Made by a program: the position numbers and the translations under genes | The notes under the pieces: generated by a model | Told to the model about the DNA's origin: nothing | Database searches by the model: none | What the model saw: the letters and a program-made list of their open reading frames with translations, nothing else | Source of the DNA: Alteraurantiacibacter buctensis | GTDB taxonomy: Bacteria; Pseudomonadota; Alphaproteobacteria; Sphingomonadales; Sphingomonadaceae | Reading direction: 5' to 3' | Assembly (NCBI RefSeq): GCF_009827655.1 | Contig: NZ_WTYV01000005.1 | Span: forward strand, 248,001 to 312,000 | DNA length: 64,000 bases | Part shown: piece by piece, positions 43,002 to 51,636 of the stretch | Numbering within the stretch: the first letter of the stretch is position 1 | Layout of the letters: every line of letters starts with the position of its first letter

Positions 43002-44597
43002 TCAGCTCCCCGGCGTGCGCGGGAAGATGCGGCCGAAGAATTCGCCCTCGTTCCACGCGGGCCGCTGCGCCTGGTTGGCAATGTCGCGGGCAATGGCAAA
43101 GTTGGCCGCCGTGAAGCGGGCCAGCGCGGTGAAATCAACCAGGTCGGCGTGGTCGCTCGCCCGGTGATAGTGGTTGGCCAGGAAGTCCTTCTGCGCCTCC
43201 TCGCCGCCGTTGGCCCAGCCCAGGTCCAGGTTCACCGCCGGGATGCCGTTGCGGACATAGGAATACTGGTCCGACCGGGTGTAATAGCCCTGCTCCGGCG
43301 CGGGATCGGGGCTGAAGGTCAGCCCGCCGCCGGCCACCGCCGCTTCCACCGCGGGGTAGAGGTTGGACCGTTCCGCCCCCATCGCCACCACGTCGGCAAA
43401 GGGATAGGTGACGATCGGCATGTCGAGGTTGACGTTGGCCACCACCTGCCCGGCGGGAACGGTGGGATTGGCGGCGTTGTAGCTGCTGCCGATCAGGCCC
43501 TTCTCCTCCGCCGTCAGCGCCACCACCAGCACCGAGCGGCGGGTGCCCGCCGTGCTCAGCAGGCGGGCCACTTCCAGCAAGGACGAGACGCCCACGGCAT
43601 TGTCCATCGCGCCGTTATAGATCTCGTCGTCCCCTTCCTCGTCGGTGGGGCGGATACCTTCGTGGTCGAGGTGGGCGGTGAGCACCAGGTACTCGTCAGC
43701 CAAGTCCGGATCGCTGCCGGGGATCAGGCCGATCACGTTGGGGCTGTCCATCCGGCTGAACGTGCTGGCCCAGCTCACCCGCGCCGTGCGGCCCAGCGGG
43801 AAGGCGGGGACCAGCGCCTCGTCGGTCTGCTCGGCGGCTACCAGGTCGTCATAGTCGAACTCGTGCCCTGCCAGCAGCGCGCGGCCCAGCTCGGCGGAAA
43901 TGCTGCCGCTGAACAGCAGGCCGGGGCTGGTGCTGAACGGGGTGCCGTCGGGTCGTACCCACGTCATCCCCACCGAGTGGTTGGCCCCCTCGATCACCCG
44001 CTCCCACGATTGCACGCCTTCGCGCTGCGGGGTCCACACCAGCAGCAGGCCGATCGCACCGCGTGCCGCCACCCGTTCGGCAATGGAACTGCGGTAATGC
44101 GCCGCCTCGTCGGACGAGAGATTGCGCGGGCCGCCATAGGCGCGCACGGCGATCTTGCGGTTCAGGTCCACCCCGTCGAGGTCGTTGCGCCCCGGCAGGT
44201 CCAGGCCATAGCCCACGAAGACCAGCTCCGCCTCCACGCTGCCGCTTTCCTGCATGGCGCTGCCCGCCAGGGTCAGGTCGGTGCCCAGCCGGAACTGCTC
44301 CAGCCCGTCGATGGCGATGGCATTTCCTTCCTGCGCCCGTTCCACCCGCAGCAGCGGCACGGCCTGGAAATAGGTGCCGTCATCCCCGCCACCCCGCAGA
44401 CCCATCGCGGCCATGCGGCCCGCGACATAGCCCGCCGCCCGTTCGTGCCCGCGGGTGCCGGCTTCGCGGCCCTCCATGTTGTCGTGGGAGAGGATCGTCA
44501 CGTCACGCTGGATGGCAGCGGAATCCACCTCCTGTGCGGCAAGCGGGGCGGCAAAAACGAAGGCAACACCGCACAGCGCGGCGGAAAGGCGGTTCAT
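43002..44597 (-). CDS. Exported M28 family zinc peptidase
   Basis: A 531-residue secreted aminopeptidase-like protein: signal peptide to LAA-QEVD, a PA-type insert domain, then the M28 core with zinc ligands in LTAHLDHEG, GAMDNAVGVSSLLE, LTAEEKGLIGS, NLDMP and YHRASDHADLVD. It should cleave amino-terminal residues of peptides outside the cytoplasm. It follows cobS at 109 bp and may be transcribed separately. Confidence 0.9.
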   Translation of the reverse strand: MNRLSAALCGVAFVFAAPLAAQEVDSAAIQRDVTILSHDNMEGREAGTRGHERAAGYVAGRMAAMGLRGGGDDGTYFQAVPLLRVERAQEGNAIAIDGLEQFRLGTDLTLAGSAMQESGSVEAELVFVGYGLDLPGRNDLDGVDLNRKIAVRAYGGPRNLSSDEAAHYRSSIAERVAARGAIGLLLVWTPQREGVQSWERVIEGANHSVGMTWVRPDGTPFSTSPGLLFSGSISAELGRALLAGHEFDYDDLVAAEQTDEALVPAFPLGRTARVSWASTFSRMDSPNVIGLIPGSDPDLADEYLVLTAHLDHEGIRPTDEEGDDEIYNGAMDNAVGVSSLLEVARLLSTAGTRRSVLVVALTAEEKGLIGSSYNAANPTVPAGQVVANVNLDMPIVTYPFADVVAMGAERSNLYPAVEAAVAGGGLTFSPDPAPEQGYYTRSDQYSYVRNGIPAVNLDLGWANGGEEAQKDFLANHYHRASDHADLVDFTALARFTAANFAIARDIANQAQRPAWNEGEFFGRIFPRTPGS

Positions 44598-44706
44598 GGT
44601 TGGTGAGAGTCCCGTTTCGAATGAAAGCACATGCCTAGCCGCGCGCGGGCGCGCGGGGCAAGCGATCCTTCGACGAACGGCTGACGCCAGCGGTCTGGCG
44701 GCAGGC

Positions 44707-45690
44707 TTACGCCTTGGCCACCACGCTCTCGGGCAGTTCCTTGCCGAACACGCGCTGGTAGTATTCGGCCACCAGCATCCGTTCCGCCTCGTCACACTTG
44801 TTGAGGAAGGTGAGGCGGAAGGCAAAGCCCGGATCGTGGAAGATCTCGGTGTTCTCGGCCCAGGAAATCACCGTGCGCGGGCTCATCACCGTGGAGATAT
44901 CGCCGTTGATGAAGCCCTGGCGCGACAGGTCCGCCACGCGAATCATGTCCGCCACCAGCTTGGGATCGAGGCCGGTCTTGGCGCCCACGATCTCGCGCTC
45001 GGTCTCTTCGGGCAGGTAGTTGAGCGTGGTGACGATGTTCCAGCGGTCCATCTGGCCCTGGTTGATCGCCTGCGTGCCGTGATAAAGCCCGCTGGTATCG
45101 CCCAGGCCCACCGTGTTGGCGGTGGCGAACAGGCGGAACCACGGGTTCGGCCGGATCACGCGGTTCTGGTCCAGCAAGGTCAGCTTGCCTGCCTGTTCCA
45201 GCACGCGCTGGATCACGAACATCACGTCGGGCCGGCCGGCGTCATACTCGTCGAACACCAGCGCCACCGGGTGCTGTAGCGCCCAGGGCAGCAGGCCTTC
45301 GCGGAACTCGGTCACCTGCAGGCCATCGCGCAGCACGATGGCGTCGCGGCCCACCAGGTCGATGCGGCTGATGTGCGCGTCCAGGTTGATGCGGATGCAC
45401 GGCCAGTTAAGGCGCGCGGCCACCTGCTCGATATGCGTGCTCTTGCCGGTGCCGTGATAGCCCTGCACCATCACGCGGCGGTTGTGGGCAAAGCCCGCCA
45501 GGATCGCCAGCGTGGTATCGGGATCGAACACGTAATTCGGATCGATATCGGGCACCCGGCCATCAGCCTGGCTGAAGGCGGGGACCTTCATGTCGATATC
45601 GACCCCGAAGGTGCCGCGAACGTCGATTTCGGTATCCGGGGCGGCAAGCAGCGTGCCGGACTGGTCGGTGGTGCTGGTCATGTCATTCAT
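44707..45690 (-). CDS. cobS: Cobaltochelatase subunit CobS
   Basis: A 327-residue AAA+ ATPase of the aerobic cobalt chelatase (CobNST). Walker [11 protein letters not shown], Walker [12 protein letters not shown], and [11 protein letters not shown] are typical. With CobT it powers insertion of cobalt by CobN in B12 synthesis. No cobT or cobN is in the window: the next gene is the M28 peptidase. The ATG could be 45690 or 45681. In many alphaproteobacteria cobS is immediately preceded by a J-domain gene and bolA, which here lie 6.5 kb away on the other side of a detoxification-type operon. Confidence 0.92.
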   Translation of the reverse strand: MNDMTSTTDQSGTLLAAPDTEIDVRGTFGVDIDMKVPAFSQADGRVPDIDPNYVFDPDTTLAILAGFAHNRRVMVQGYHGTGKSTHIEQVAARLNWPCIRINLDAHISRIDLVGRDAIVLRDGLQVTEFREGLLPWALQHPVALVFDEYDAGRPDVMFVIQRVLEQAGKLTLLDQNRVIRPNPWFRLFATANTVGLGDTSGLYHGTQAINQGQMDRWNIVTTLNYLPEETEREIVGAKTGLDPKLVADMIRVADLSRQGFINGDISTVMSPRTVISWAENTEIFHDPGFAFRLTFLNKCDEAERMLVAEYYQRVFGKELPESVVAKA

Positions 45691-45767
45691 CTCGTGGCCG
45701 TGCCTATACGGGGGCGCATTGGCCTGCAACGGTAAAGGCGCGCAAGCGGTGCTTTCGGGTCAGGACC

Positions 45768-46454
45768 CTAACCCACCTTGGGCGGCAGGCTGAACAGGGC
45801 GGCAAAGCGCTGCCACTGCTTCGTGTCCCCCTCGATCACCAGGCCGGGCAGGTCGGAGGCCGGAACACCGGCATAGATCGTGGCCGCCACCAGCGCGGCA
45901 TCGGGCGCGCGGACCACGATCTGCGCGCCCGCCACCGGCTCGCGCGTGATCGGCAACTTGCGATCCTCCAGCCGGGCGCGGAACTCCTGGCCGGCCACGG
46001 CAAAGCCCACGTCGGCGCTCTTGCCCTTGGCCGCCTTGCGATCAAGCATGGTCCGCAGAGACAGCATCAGGCTGACGGGCGAAAGCGGCAGGCGCGGATC
46101 GTGGATGGGCGAGCGGGCGGCCCAGCGGCCCATTTCCTGGATCATCGGTTCGGCCATCAGGCCCCAGGGCGTCAGCTCGTACACCTGCGTGCCGCGCGCC
46201 GGAGGCGGCAGCACGGCCCGGGCCACCACGCCGGCCTGCTCCAGCCCGGCCAGCCGCTCGGTCAGCACCTTGGCGGAAATGCCCGGCAGCGCGGCCTTCA
46301 GGTCCGAAAAGCGCAGCGGCCCGAACATCAGCTCGCGCAGCACCAGCAGCGCCCAGCGCTCGCCCACCACCTCCAGTGCGAAGGCGGTGCCGCATGCATC
46401 ATCGTACCAGCGTCCGTGTAAGCGACCGTGGAGAATTTCTTTTTGTAACTCCAT
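45768..46454 (-). CDS. HxlR-type transcriptional regulator with SCP2-like C-domain
   Basis: A 228-residue regulator. The N-terminal HxlR winged helix (about residues 15-110) has the family's conserved cysteine, Cys21, in DDACGTAFALEVVGERW, then ELMFGPLRFSDL and ISAKVLTERL. A C-terminal part of about 100 residues resembles an SCP2 sterol/lipid-binding fold. HxlR regulators such as HypR, YodB and QorR sense electrophiles or oxidants through this cysteine. The gene is divergent from an eight-gene VOC/GST operon and is its likely regulator. Repeated GTAACT motifs overlap its start codon. Confidence 0.85.
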   Translation of the reverse strand: MELQKEILHGRLHGRWYDDACGTAFALEVVGERWALLVLRELMFGPLRFSDLKAALPGISAKVLTERLAGLEQAGVVARAVLPPPARGTQVYELTPWGLMAEPMIQEMGRWAARSPIHDPRLPLSPVSLMLSLRTMLDRKAAKGKSADVGFAVAGQEFRARLEDRKLPITREPVAGAQIVVRAPDAALVAATIYAGVPASDLPGLVIEGDTKQWQRFAALFSLPPKVG

Positions 46455-46471
46455 AGTTGCTTTTAGTAACT
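46441..46471. promoter_or_regulatory. Operator-like repeats at the HxlR regulator start
   Basis: TTTTGTAACT (46441-46450) and TTTAGTAACT (46462-46471) are direct repeats exactly 21 bp, about two DNA turns, apart. GTAACT-CCAT-AGTTGC (46445-46460) is also a near-perfect inverted repeat, and the CAT in its centre is the complement of the regulator's start codon. This is the expected place for an autoregulatory site that also controls the divergent operon. Binding is inferred. Confidence 0.5.
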
Positions 46472-46535
46472 GCGAGGGTCACGCTTGGCAAGTTCCGAGT
46501 TGCGCAGGAAGGCGACGCTGGAGAGGATCAAGCCC

Positions 46536-46964
46536 ATGCCCAAGATGATATTCGTGAACCTGCCGGTGACAGACCTGGCCGCATCGGAGCGGTTCTATGC
46601 CGCCATCGGCTTTGCCAAGAACCCCGCCTTCAGCGATGACAGGGCGATGTGCATGGTGTGGTCGGACACGATCTTCGTGATGATCCACAGCGAGGGGAGC
46701 TGGCGCCGCTTCACCCAGGCCCCCCTACCTGCTCCCGAGGCCAAGGGCATGATGCTGGCCATCAACCTCGACAGCCGCGACGAGGTGGACGCTCTGGTCA
46801 AGGTGGCCGGGGCCAGTGGCGGCACGGCCGACATCAACCCACCCGCAGACCACGGCTTCATGTACCAGCGCAGCATTGCCGACCCTGACGGCACCATCTG
46901 GGAGCCGTTCTGGATGGACCCGGCCTTCGCCAGCGGCGAACCCATGCCGGAGGACGCACAATGA
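46536..46964 (+). CDS. VOC family protein (glyoxalase/bleomycin-resistance fold)
   Basis: A 142-residue VOC protein with FVNLPVTDLAASERFYAAIGF, a central MLAINLDSRDEVDALV and a C-terminal DPDGTIWEPFWMDP. The pattern matches the lactoylglutathione-lyase-like group often found alone with unknown substrate. GGAGAGG precedes the ATG. First gene of an apparent operon of eight; its stop overlaps the GST gene (ATGA). Confidence 0.85.
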   Translation: MPKMIFVNLPVTDLAASERFYAAIGFAKNPAFSDDRAMCMVWSDTIFVMIHSEGSWRRFTQAPLPAPEAKGMMLAINLDSRDEVDALVKVAGASGGTADINPPADHGFMYQRSIADPDGTIWEPFWMDPAFASGEPMPEDAQ

Positions 46965-47626
46965 CCGGCGCTCCCCTCCCCGTCCTCACCGTGTTCGACT
47001 GGGTGCCCGAACTGGTCCGCGGCCTCGTCCGCGACCTCAGGGTGCGTTGGGCGTTCGAGGAGCTGGGCCAGCCCTATGCGGTCGAAAAGGTGCAGGCACG
47101 CGGAGCCAAGCCGGCCGATTATGTGCAGCGCCAGCCGTTCGAGCAGGTGCCCGCCCTGGCCGATGGCGATCTGCACATCTTTGAAAGCGGGGCCATGCTG
47201 CTGTATCTGGCGGAGAAACACGGCGGCCTGCTGCCGGCCGATCCGCAAGCCTGCTGGACCGCCAAGAGCTGGCTGTTTTCCGCCTTCAACAGCGTGGAGC
47301 CGGTGTGCACCCGCATGTTCGGCTATGCCGTGTTCTTTGCCGATCAGCCGTGGGCCGCCGGGGCGCGCGAACCGGCGGAAGGGCTGGCGAAGCAGCGCCT
47401 GAAGCGCCTCGCCGCCGCGCTGGACGGCAAGGACTGGCTGGCCGGCGAGTTCTCCATTGCCGACATCGCCATGGTCACCGTCCTGGAAAACCTTCGGCCC
47501 ACCGGATTGGTGGAACAGGAACCCGCCGTCGCCGCTTACGTGGCACGGGCCAAGGCGCGCCCGGCCTATGCCAAGGCCTATGCCGACCAGTTGGCCGATT
47601 ACGACGGGCAGCCGTTCACCATGTGA
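46961..47626 (+). CDS. Glutathione S-transferase
   Basis: A 221-residue GST with the thioredoxin-like N-domain (VRWAFEELGQPYAVEKV, the cis-Pro QVPAL, then FESGAMLLYLAEKHG binding the glutathione Glu-Ser) and the helical C-domain with WLAGEFSIADIAMV. The catalytic residue in the first strand-helix turn is not a standard Ser/Cys/Tyr that I can assign. It would conjugate or reduce electrophiles with glutathione. It overlaps the upstream VOC gene by 4 bp. Confidence 0.9.
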   Translation: MTGAPLPVLTVFDWVPELVRGLVRDLRVRWAFEELGQPYAVEKVQARGAKPADYVQRQPFEQVPALADGDLHIFESGAMLLYLAEKHGGLLPADPQACWTAKSWLFSAFNSVEPVCTRMFGYAVFFADQPWAAGAREPAEGLAKQRLKRLAAALDGKDWLAGEFSIADIAMVTVLENLRPTGLVEQEPAVAAYVARAKARPAYAKAYADQLADYDGQPFTM

Positions 47627-47652
47627 CGCTGCCACACTGGAGGAGGATCATC

Positions 47653-48015
47653 ATGTACGTGCAAGGTTTCGTCATCCCGGTGAAGGATGAGAACAAGGAC
47701 GCCTATCGCAAGGTGGCAGAGGACTTCTGGCCCATCGTGAAAGACTATGGCGCCCTATCGCAGGTGGAGTGCTGGGAGGAGGACGTGAAGGACGGCCAGC
47801 ACACCGATTTCCGCCGCGCCGTGGCCGCCGAGGCGGGCGAGAAGGTGGTGTTCAGCTGGGTGCTGTGGCCGGACCGGGCCACCTGCGATGCCAGCCACGA
47901 AAAGCTGATGCAGGACGAGCGGATGAAGGCCTTTGGCGACGAGATGCCGTTCGATGGCAAGCGCATGATCTTTGGCGGGTTCAGCCCGATCTTCTGGGGG
48001 GATGCCAAGCAATGA
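47653..48015 (+). CDS. DUF1428 family protein
   Basis: A 120-residue protein with MYVQGFVIPVKDENKDAYRK, VECWEEDVKDGQHTDF, FSWVLWPDRATCDASHEKL and a final RMIFGGFSPI, all typical of DUF1428, a dimeric alpha-beta barrel (ferredoxin-like) family of unknown function. GGAGGAGG is a strong ribosome site. The stop overlaps the next VOC gene (ATGA). Dimeric alpha-beta barrels often host monooxygenase or isomerase chemistry, but no catalytic residue is evident. Confidence 0.9.
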   Translation: MYVQGFVIPVKDENKDAYRKVAEDFWPIVKDYGALSQVECWEEDVKDGQHTDFRRAVAAEAGEKVVFSWVLWPDRATCDASHEKLMQDERMKAFGDEMPFDGKRMIFGGFSPIFWGDAKQ

Positions 48016-48800
48016 CCGGCAGCTTCATCTGGTACGAGCTGATGACGCCCGATCCCGCCGGGGCCGCTGCCTTCTATGGCGCGGTGGCCGGTTGGACCAT
48101 CGCGCAGCACGGTAACGCCATGCCCAACGGCAGCGAATACCGCATGATCGGCCGCAGCGATGGCGGCAATGCCGGCGGCGTGCTGACGCTGACCCCGGGC
48201 ATGGCCCAGATGGGCATGGAGCCGGTCTGGATCGGCTACATCCATGCACCTGACCTGGACCAAGCGGTCGCCCGGTTGCAGGCTGGCGGCGGCACGGTGC
48301 ACATGCCGGTGACGGACATGGGCGTGGGCCGGATGGCGATGGTGTCCGACCCGTGGGGCGCCACCTTCTACCTGATGGACCCGGTGCCTCCTGCCGGGCA
48401 GCCCGATGCCGTCAGCGACGTGTTTGCCGACAAGCCGCAGCACATGCGCTGGAACCAGCACTGGTCACCCGATGCCAGGGCCGCCGCCGCCTTCTACGCC
48501 GATCTCGTCGGCTGGCGGCAGGACGGCGGCATGACCATGCCCGACGGGCGCGACTATCTGTTCGTCCATGCCGGCGACGTGGCCGTGGGCGCGCTGGGCA
48601 CCATGCTGCCCGAAGGGCGCGGGCCACGCTGGGAATTCATCCTGGGGGTTGAGGACATCGATCGCGCGGTGGCGGCAGTCGCAGCTAAAGGGGGCACGGT
48701 GGAGGGCGAGATCGGGCAAGTCCCCGGCGGCGACTGGTCGGCCAGCATCGTCGATCCGCAAGGCGCGCGCCTCGGGCTTGTCGGACCACGCAAGGAGTAG
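48012..48800 (+). CDS. Two-domain VOC family protein
   Basis: A 262-residue tandem VOC protein. Domain 1 (residues 1-125) starts FIWYELMTPDPAGAAAFYGAVAGW, domain 2 (about 140-262) WNQHWSPDARAAAAFYADLVGW. Each has the VSDPWGATFYL or VDPQGARLGL end strand. Such proteins are close to glyoxalase/CFP-30B-like families; metal ligands are not evident. It overlaps DUF1428 and is followed in 5 bp by another VOC gene. Confidence 0.88.
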   Translation: MTGSFIWYELMTPDPAGAAAFYGAVAGWTIAQHGNAMPNGSEYRMIGRSDGGNAGGVLTLTPGMAQMGMEPVWIGYIHAPDLDQAVARLQAGGGTVHMPVTDMGVGRMAMVSDPWGATFYLMDPVPPAGQPDAVSDVFADKPQHMRWNQHWSPDARAAAAFYADLVGWRQDGGMTMPDGRDYLFVHAGDVAVGALGTMLPEGRGPRWEFILGVEDIDRAVAAVAAKGGTVEGEIGQVPGGDWSASIVDPQGARLGLVGPRKE

Positions 48801-48805
48801 CCACC

Positions 48806-49285
48806 ATGACAAGGGCCCGAATCTGCCTGTGGTATGACAGCGGCGCGCTGGACGCCGCGCGGTTCTATGCCGCCACCTTCCCCGACAGCGCCGTGGGCCA
48901 GTGCGTCTATGCCCCGGGTGACAACCCCTCCACCCCCGCAGGCGCGTTGCTGACGGTGGACTTCACCGTGCTGGGCCTGCCGGTGCTGGGCCTCAACGGC
49001 GGCCCGCACTTCGCGCCGAACGAGGCGTTCAGCTTCTCGGTCATTACCGAGGACCAGGCCGAAACCGACCGCTACTGGAACGCCATCGTGGGCAACGGCG
49101 GGCAGGAAAGCCAGTGCGGCTGGTGCAAGGACCGCTGGGGCATATCCTGGCAGATAACCCCGCGCGTGCTGACGGAGATGTACGACCACCCCGATCCCGC
49201 CGCGCGCAAGCGGGCCTTCGATGCGATGATGGGCATGGGCAAGATCGACGTGGCGACAATCGAAGCTGCGCTGGCGGGAGAATGA
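48806..49285 (+). CDS. PhnB-like VOC protein (3-dmu-9_3-mt domain)
   Basis: A 159-residue VOC-fold protein of the PhnB/3-demethylubiquinone-methyltransferase-like group: ICLWYDSGALDAARFYAATFPDS, GLNGGPHFAPNEAFSFSV and WCKDRWGISWQITP with the last acid/aromatic cluster. The family name is historical; the reaction is unknown. The three VOC genes of this operon are not close copies of one another, so they probably serve different steps or substrates. Confidence 0.9.
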   Translation: MTRARICLWYDSGALDAARFYAATFPDSAVGQCVYAPGDNPSTPAGALLTVDFTVLGLPVLGLNGGPHFAPNEAFSFSVITEDQAETDRYWNAIVGNGGQESQCGWCKDRWGISWQITPRVLTEMYDHPDPAARKRAFDAMMGMGKIDVATIEAALAGE

Positions 49286-49288
49286 GAC

Positions 49289-49963
49289 ATGCTTGAACTG
49301 CACGGACACCTGTTCTCCAGCTACACCTGGAAGGCGCTGATCCCGCTCTATGCCAACGGCACGCCGTTCACCTTTGTGCCGATGGAGGATGGCAAGCCGC
49401 TGCACCAGCAGTTCTGCGGTCGGGTGCATCCTGGCGGGCACATCCCGGTGCTGGTGGACGATGGCAAGGTGATCGTGGAGGCGACCACCATCGTCGAGCA
49501 CCTGGCCGTCCACCACCCCGGCCCCGCCCCGCTGATCCCCGCCGATCCGGCAGCGGCGGTAGCGGCGCGGATGATCGACCGGGTGTTCGACAATTATGTG
49601 ATGGGCAACATGCAGCGCGTCGTCTCGGCCCACTTCATCAGCCGCGACCGCCCGGAAATGGGCCTGCGCGAGGAGCCGATTGCCGAGGAGGTGGCGGCGG
49701 GGAAGAAGCGCCTCAACCAGGCCTATGACTGGCTGGAAACCTGGCTGGGCGAAAACACCCTGCCCCCGCACACCAGCCTGGTAACCTGTGCCGCCGCGCC
49801 CAGCCTGTTCTATGCCGACTGGGTGGAACCCATCGGCCCTGCCCGCCCGCGCCTCGGCTCCCTACGCGCCGAGCTGCTGGCCCTCCCGCCGGTAAAGCGC
49901 TGCGTGGACGATGCCCGGCCTTACCGTCCTTATTTTCCCCTTGGCGCGCCGGACCGCGATTGA
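49289..49963 (+). CDS. Glutathione S-transferase
   Basis: A 224-residue GST. The N-domain begins LELHGHLFSSYTWKALIPL, where Ser or Tyr in SSYTW may be catalytic, followed by GHIPVLVDDGKVIVEATTIVEHLA for glutathione binding. The helical C-domain has WLETWLGENTLPPH. It starts 3 bp after the PhnB-like VOC gene. It is distinct in sequence from the GST genes before and after it. Confidence 0.88.
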   Translation: MLELHGHLFSSYTWKALIPLYANGTPFTFVPMEDGKPLHQQFCGRVHPGGHIPVLVDDGKVIVEATTIVEHLAVHHPGPAPLIPADPAAAVAARMIDRVFDNYVMGNMQRVVSAHFISRDRPEMGLREEPIAEEVAAGKKRLNQAYDWLETWLGENTLPPHTSLVTCAAAPSLFYADWVEPIGPARPRLGSLRAELLALPPVKRCVDDARPYRPYFPLGAPDRD

Positions 49964-50011
49964 CGGGCCAGTCTGTTCCTGTATTGTTCTCGCCGCTTGG
50001 GGAGATTTGCC

Positions 50012-50641
50012 ATGGCCGCCTACACCTTCTTCTTTAACCCCATGAGCCGGGCACAGATCGCCCGTTGGGCATTGCACGAGGTGGGGGCGGATTACGATCC
50101 GGTGTTCGTGGACTGGGCGGCCAAACCGCAGGCGCTGCTCGATGCCAATCCAATGGGCAAGCTGCCCACCCTGGTCCACCATACCCCGGCAGGGGACCTG
50201 GCGGTGAGCGAGGCGGCCGCCGTGTGCCACTACCTGGCCGAGGCCGAGCGGTCCGACCTGCTGCCCACGGCGGCGGAGCGGGGGAATTACTACCGCTGGC
50301 TGTTCTTCGCCGCCGGACCGCTGGAAGCGGCCGTCACCGCCAATGCGATGGGCTGGCAGGTGCCGGAAGGGCGCGAGATGATGGCCGGGTTCGGCACCTT
50401 CGAGCGCACGCTGGATGCGCTGGACCAGTGGCTTTCCGCCCACGATTTCGCCGCCGGCAAGCGCTTCACCATGGCCGACGTGTACCTGGGCAGCCAGGTG
50501 GACTGGGGCCTGCAATTCAGGTCCATGCCGGAGCGGCCCGGCTTTGCCGCCTATGCCGAACGGGTCCGCGCCCGCCCCGCCTATCAGGAAGCGAAAGCCA
50601 TCGACAACGCCCTGATCGCCGCAGCGCAGGCCGGCAATTGA
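50012..50641 (+). CDS. Glutathione S-transferase
   Basis: A 209-residue GST with FFFNPMSRAQIARWALHEVG (a serine at the catalytic turn), GKLPTLVHH, and SEAAAVCHYLAEA for glutathione, then helical C-domain with [21 protein letters not shown] lies before the ATG at 50012. It is the third GST in the operon, 48 bp after the second; this is the widest gap inside the run and could hold a secondary promoter. Confidence 0.9.
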   Translation: MAAYTFFFNPMSRAQIARWALHEVGADYDPVFVDWAAKPQALLDANPMGKLPTLVHHTPAGDLAVSEAAAVCHYLAEAERSDLLPTAAERGNYYRWLFFAAGPLEAAVTANAMGWQVPEGREMMAGFGTFERTLDALDQWLSAHDFAAGKRFTMADVYLGSQVDWGLQFRSMPERPGFAAYAERVRARPAYQEAKAIDNALIAAAQAGN

Positions 50642-50673
50642 CCTGCGCGCGGCGGGGGCCGACAACCCTGCCC

Positions 50674-51636
50674 ATGCGCCTGCTTTCCCCTGCCATCGCC
50701 GCCCTCGTCGCCCTGGCCCTCATCGTCACCCCCGCCGCGGCGCAGCGTCAGCCGGGGGACTATCCGCCTGGTCGCGATTCGCAGGTGCAGCCCGGCGTGG
50801 CGCCGGGTGAACTGCTGGGGCCGTTCGAATTCCACGCCGCCGCCTTTCCCGGCACCGTGCGGCGTTACTGGGTCTATGTGCCCAACGGCTATGACCCCGC
50901 CAGCCCGCCTAACCTGCTGGTGTTTCAGGACGGCCAGCGGGCCACCCATCCCGATGGCTCGCTGCGAGTGCCGGTGGTGCTCGACAACCTGATCGCGGCT
51001 GGAGCCATCCCGCCAACGCTGGGGCTGTTCGTGACGCCGGGCAACCTGTCCCGGCGCTATCCCGACAACCTGGGGATGGAGAACCCGGACCACCGCTGGC
51101 AGGAATATGACGAGCTGGACGACGACTATTCGCGCCTGCTGCTTGACGAGCTGCTCCCCGAAGTCCGCCGACAGTGGGCTTTCACCGACGATCCCGCCCG
51201 CCGCGCCATCGGCGGCACCAGCAGCGGGGCGATTGCCGCCTTCACCGTGGCCTTCCGCCACCCGGAGGCCTTCGGCAACGTGATCTCGTTCGTCGGCAGC
51301 TATGTCGCCATCGCCGCGCAGGAAGCTGGTCCCGCCGCCGCGCCGTTGCCGGCGGGTGACCTGTACCCCCGCCTGATCCGCCACACCCCGCCCCGCCCGC
51401 TGAAAGTGTTCCTGCAGGACGGATCGGCCGACCTCGACAACGAACACGGCAACTGGTTCCTGGCCAACCAGCAGATGCTGGCGGCGATGGAATACGCCAA
51501 TCGCGCGGCGGATGAGGCGGGGTTGCCTGGCCCCCGCTACCAGGTGGCGCACGAATGGGGCGACGGCGCGCATTCTGACGCCCACGGCAGCGCGATCCTG
51601 CCCGATGTGCTGCGCTGGCTGTGGGGCACACCTTGA
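50674..51636 (+). CDS. Exported esterase (Fes/IroE-like alpha/beta hydrolase)
   Basis: A 320-residue secreted esterase: signal peptide to AAA-QRQP, a propeptide-like loop, RRYWVYVPNGYDP, then FQDGQ, the nucleophile Ser in GGTSSGAIAAF, Asp in QDGSADLD and the catalytic His in WGDGAHSDAHG. This is the enterochelin-esterase/esterase-D family, which also includes polysaccharide-deacetylating and siderophore-ester hydrolases. It is 32 bp after the third GST and is the only exported product of the operon, so it might release the compound that the cytoplasmic GST/VOC enzymes then handle. Confidence 0.85.
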   Translation: MRLLSPAIAALVALALIVTPAAAQRQPGDYPPGRDSQVQPGVAPGELLGPFEFHAAAFPGTVRRYWVYVPNGYDPASPPNLLVFQDGQRATHPDGSLRVPVVLDNLIAAGAIPPTLGLFVTPGNLSRRYPDNLGMENPDHRWQEYDELDDDYSRLLLDELLPEVRRQWAFTDDPARRAIGGTSSGAIAAFTVAFRHPEAFGNVISFVGSYVAIAAQEAGPAAAPLPAGDLYPRLIRHTPPRPLKVFLQDGSADLDNEHGNWFLANQQMLAAMEYANRAADEAGLPGPRYQVAHEWGDGAHSDAHGSAILPDVLRWLWGTP

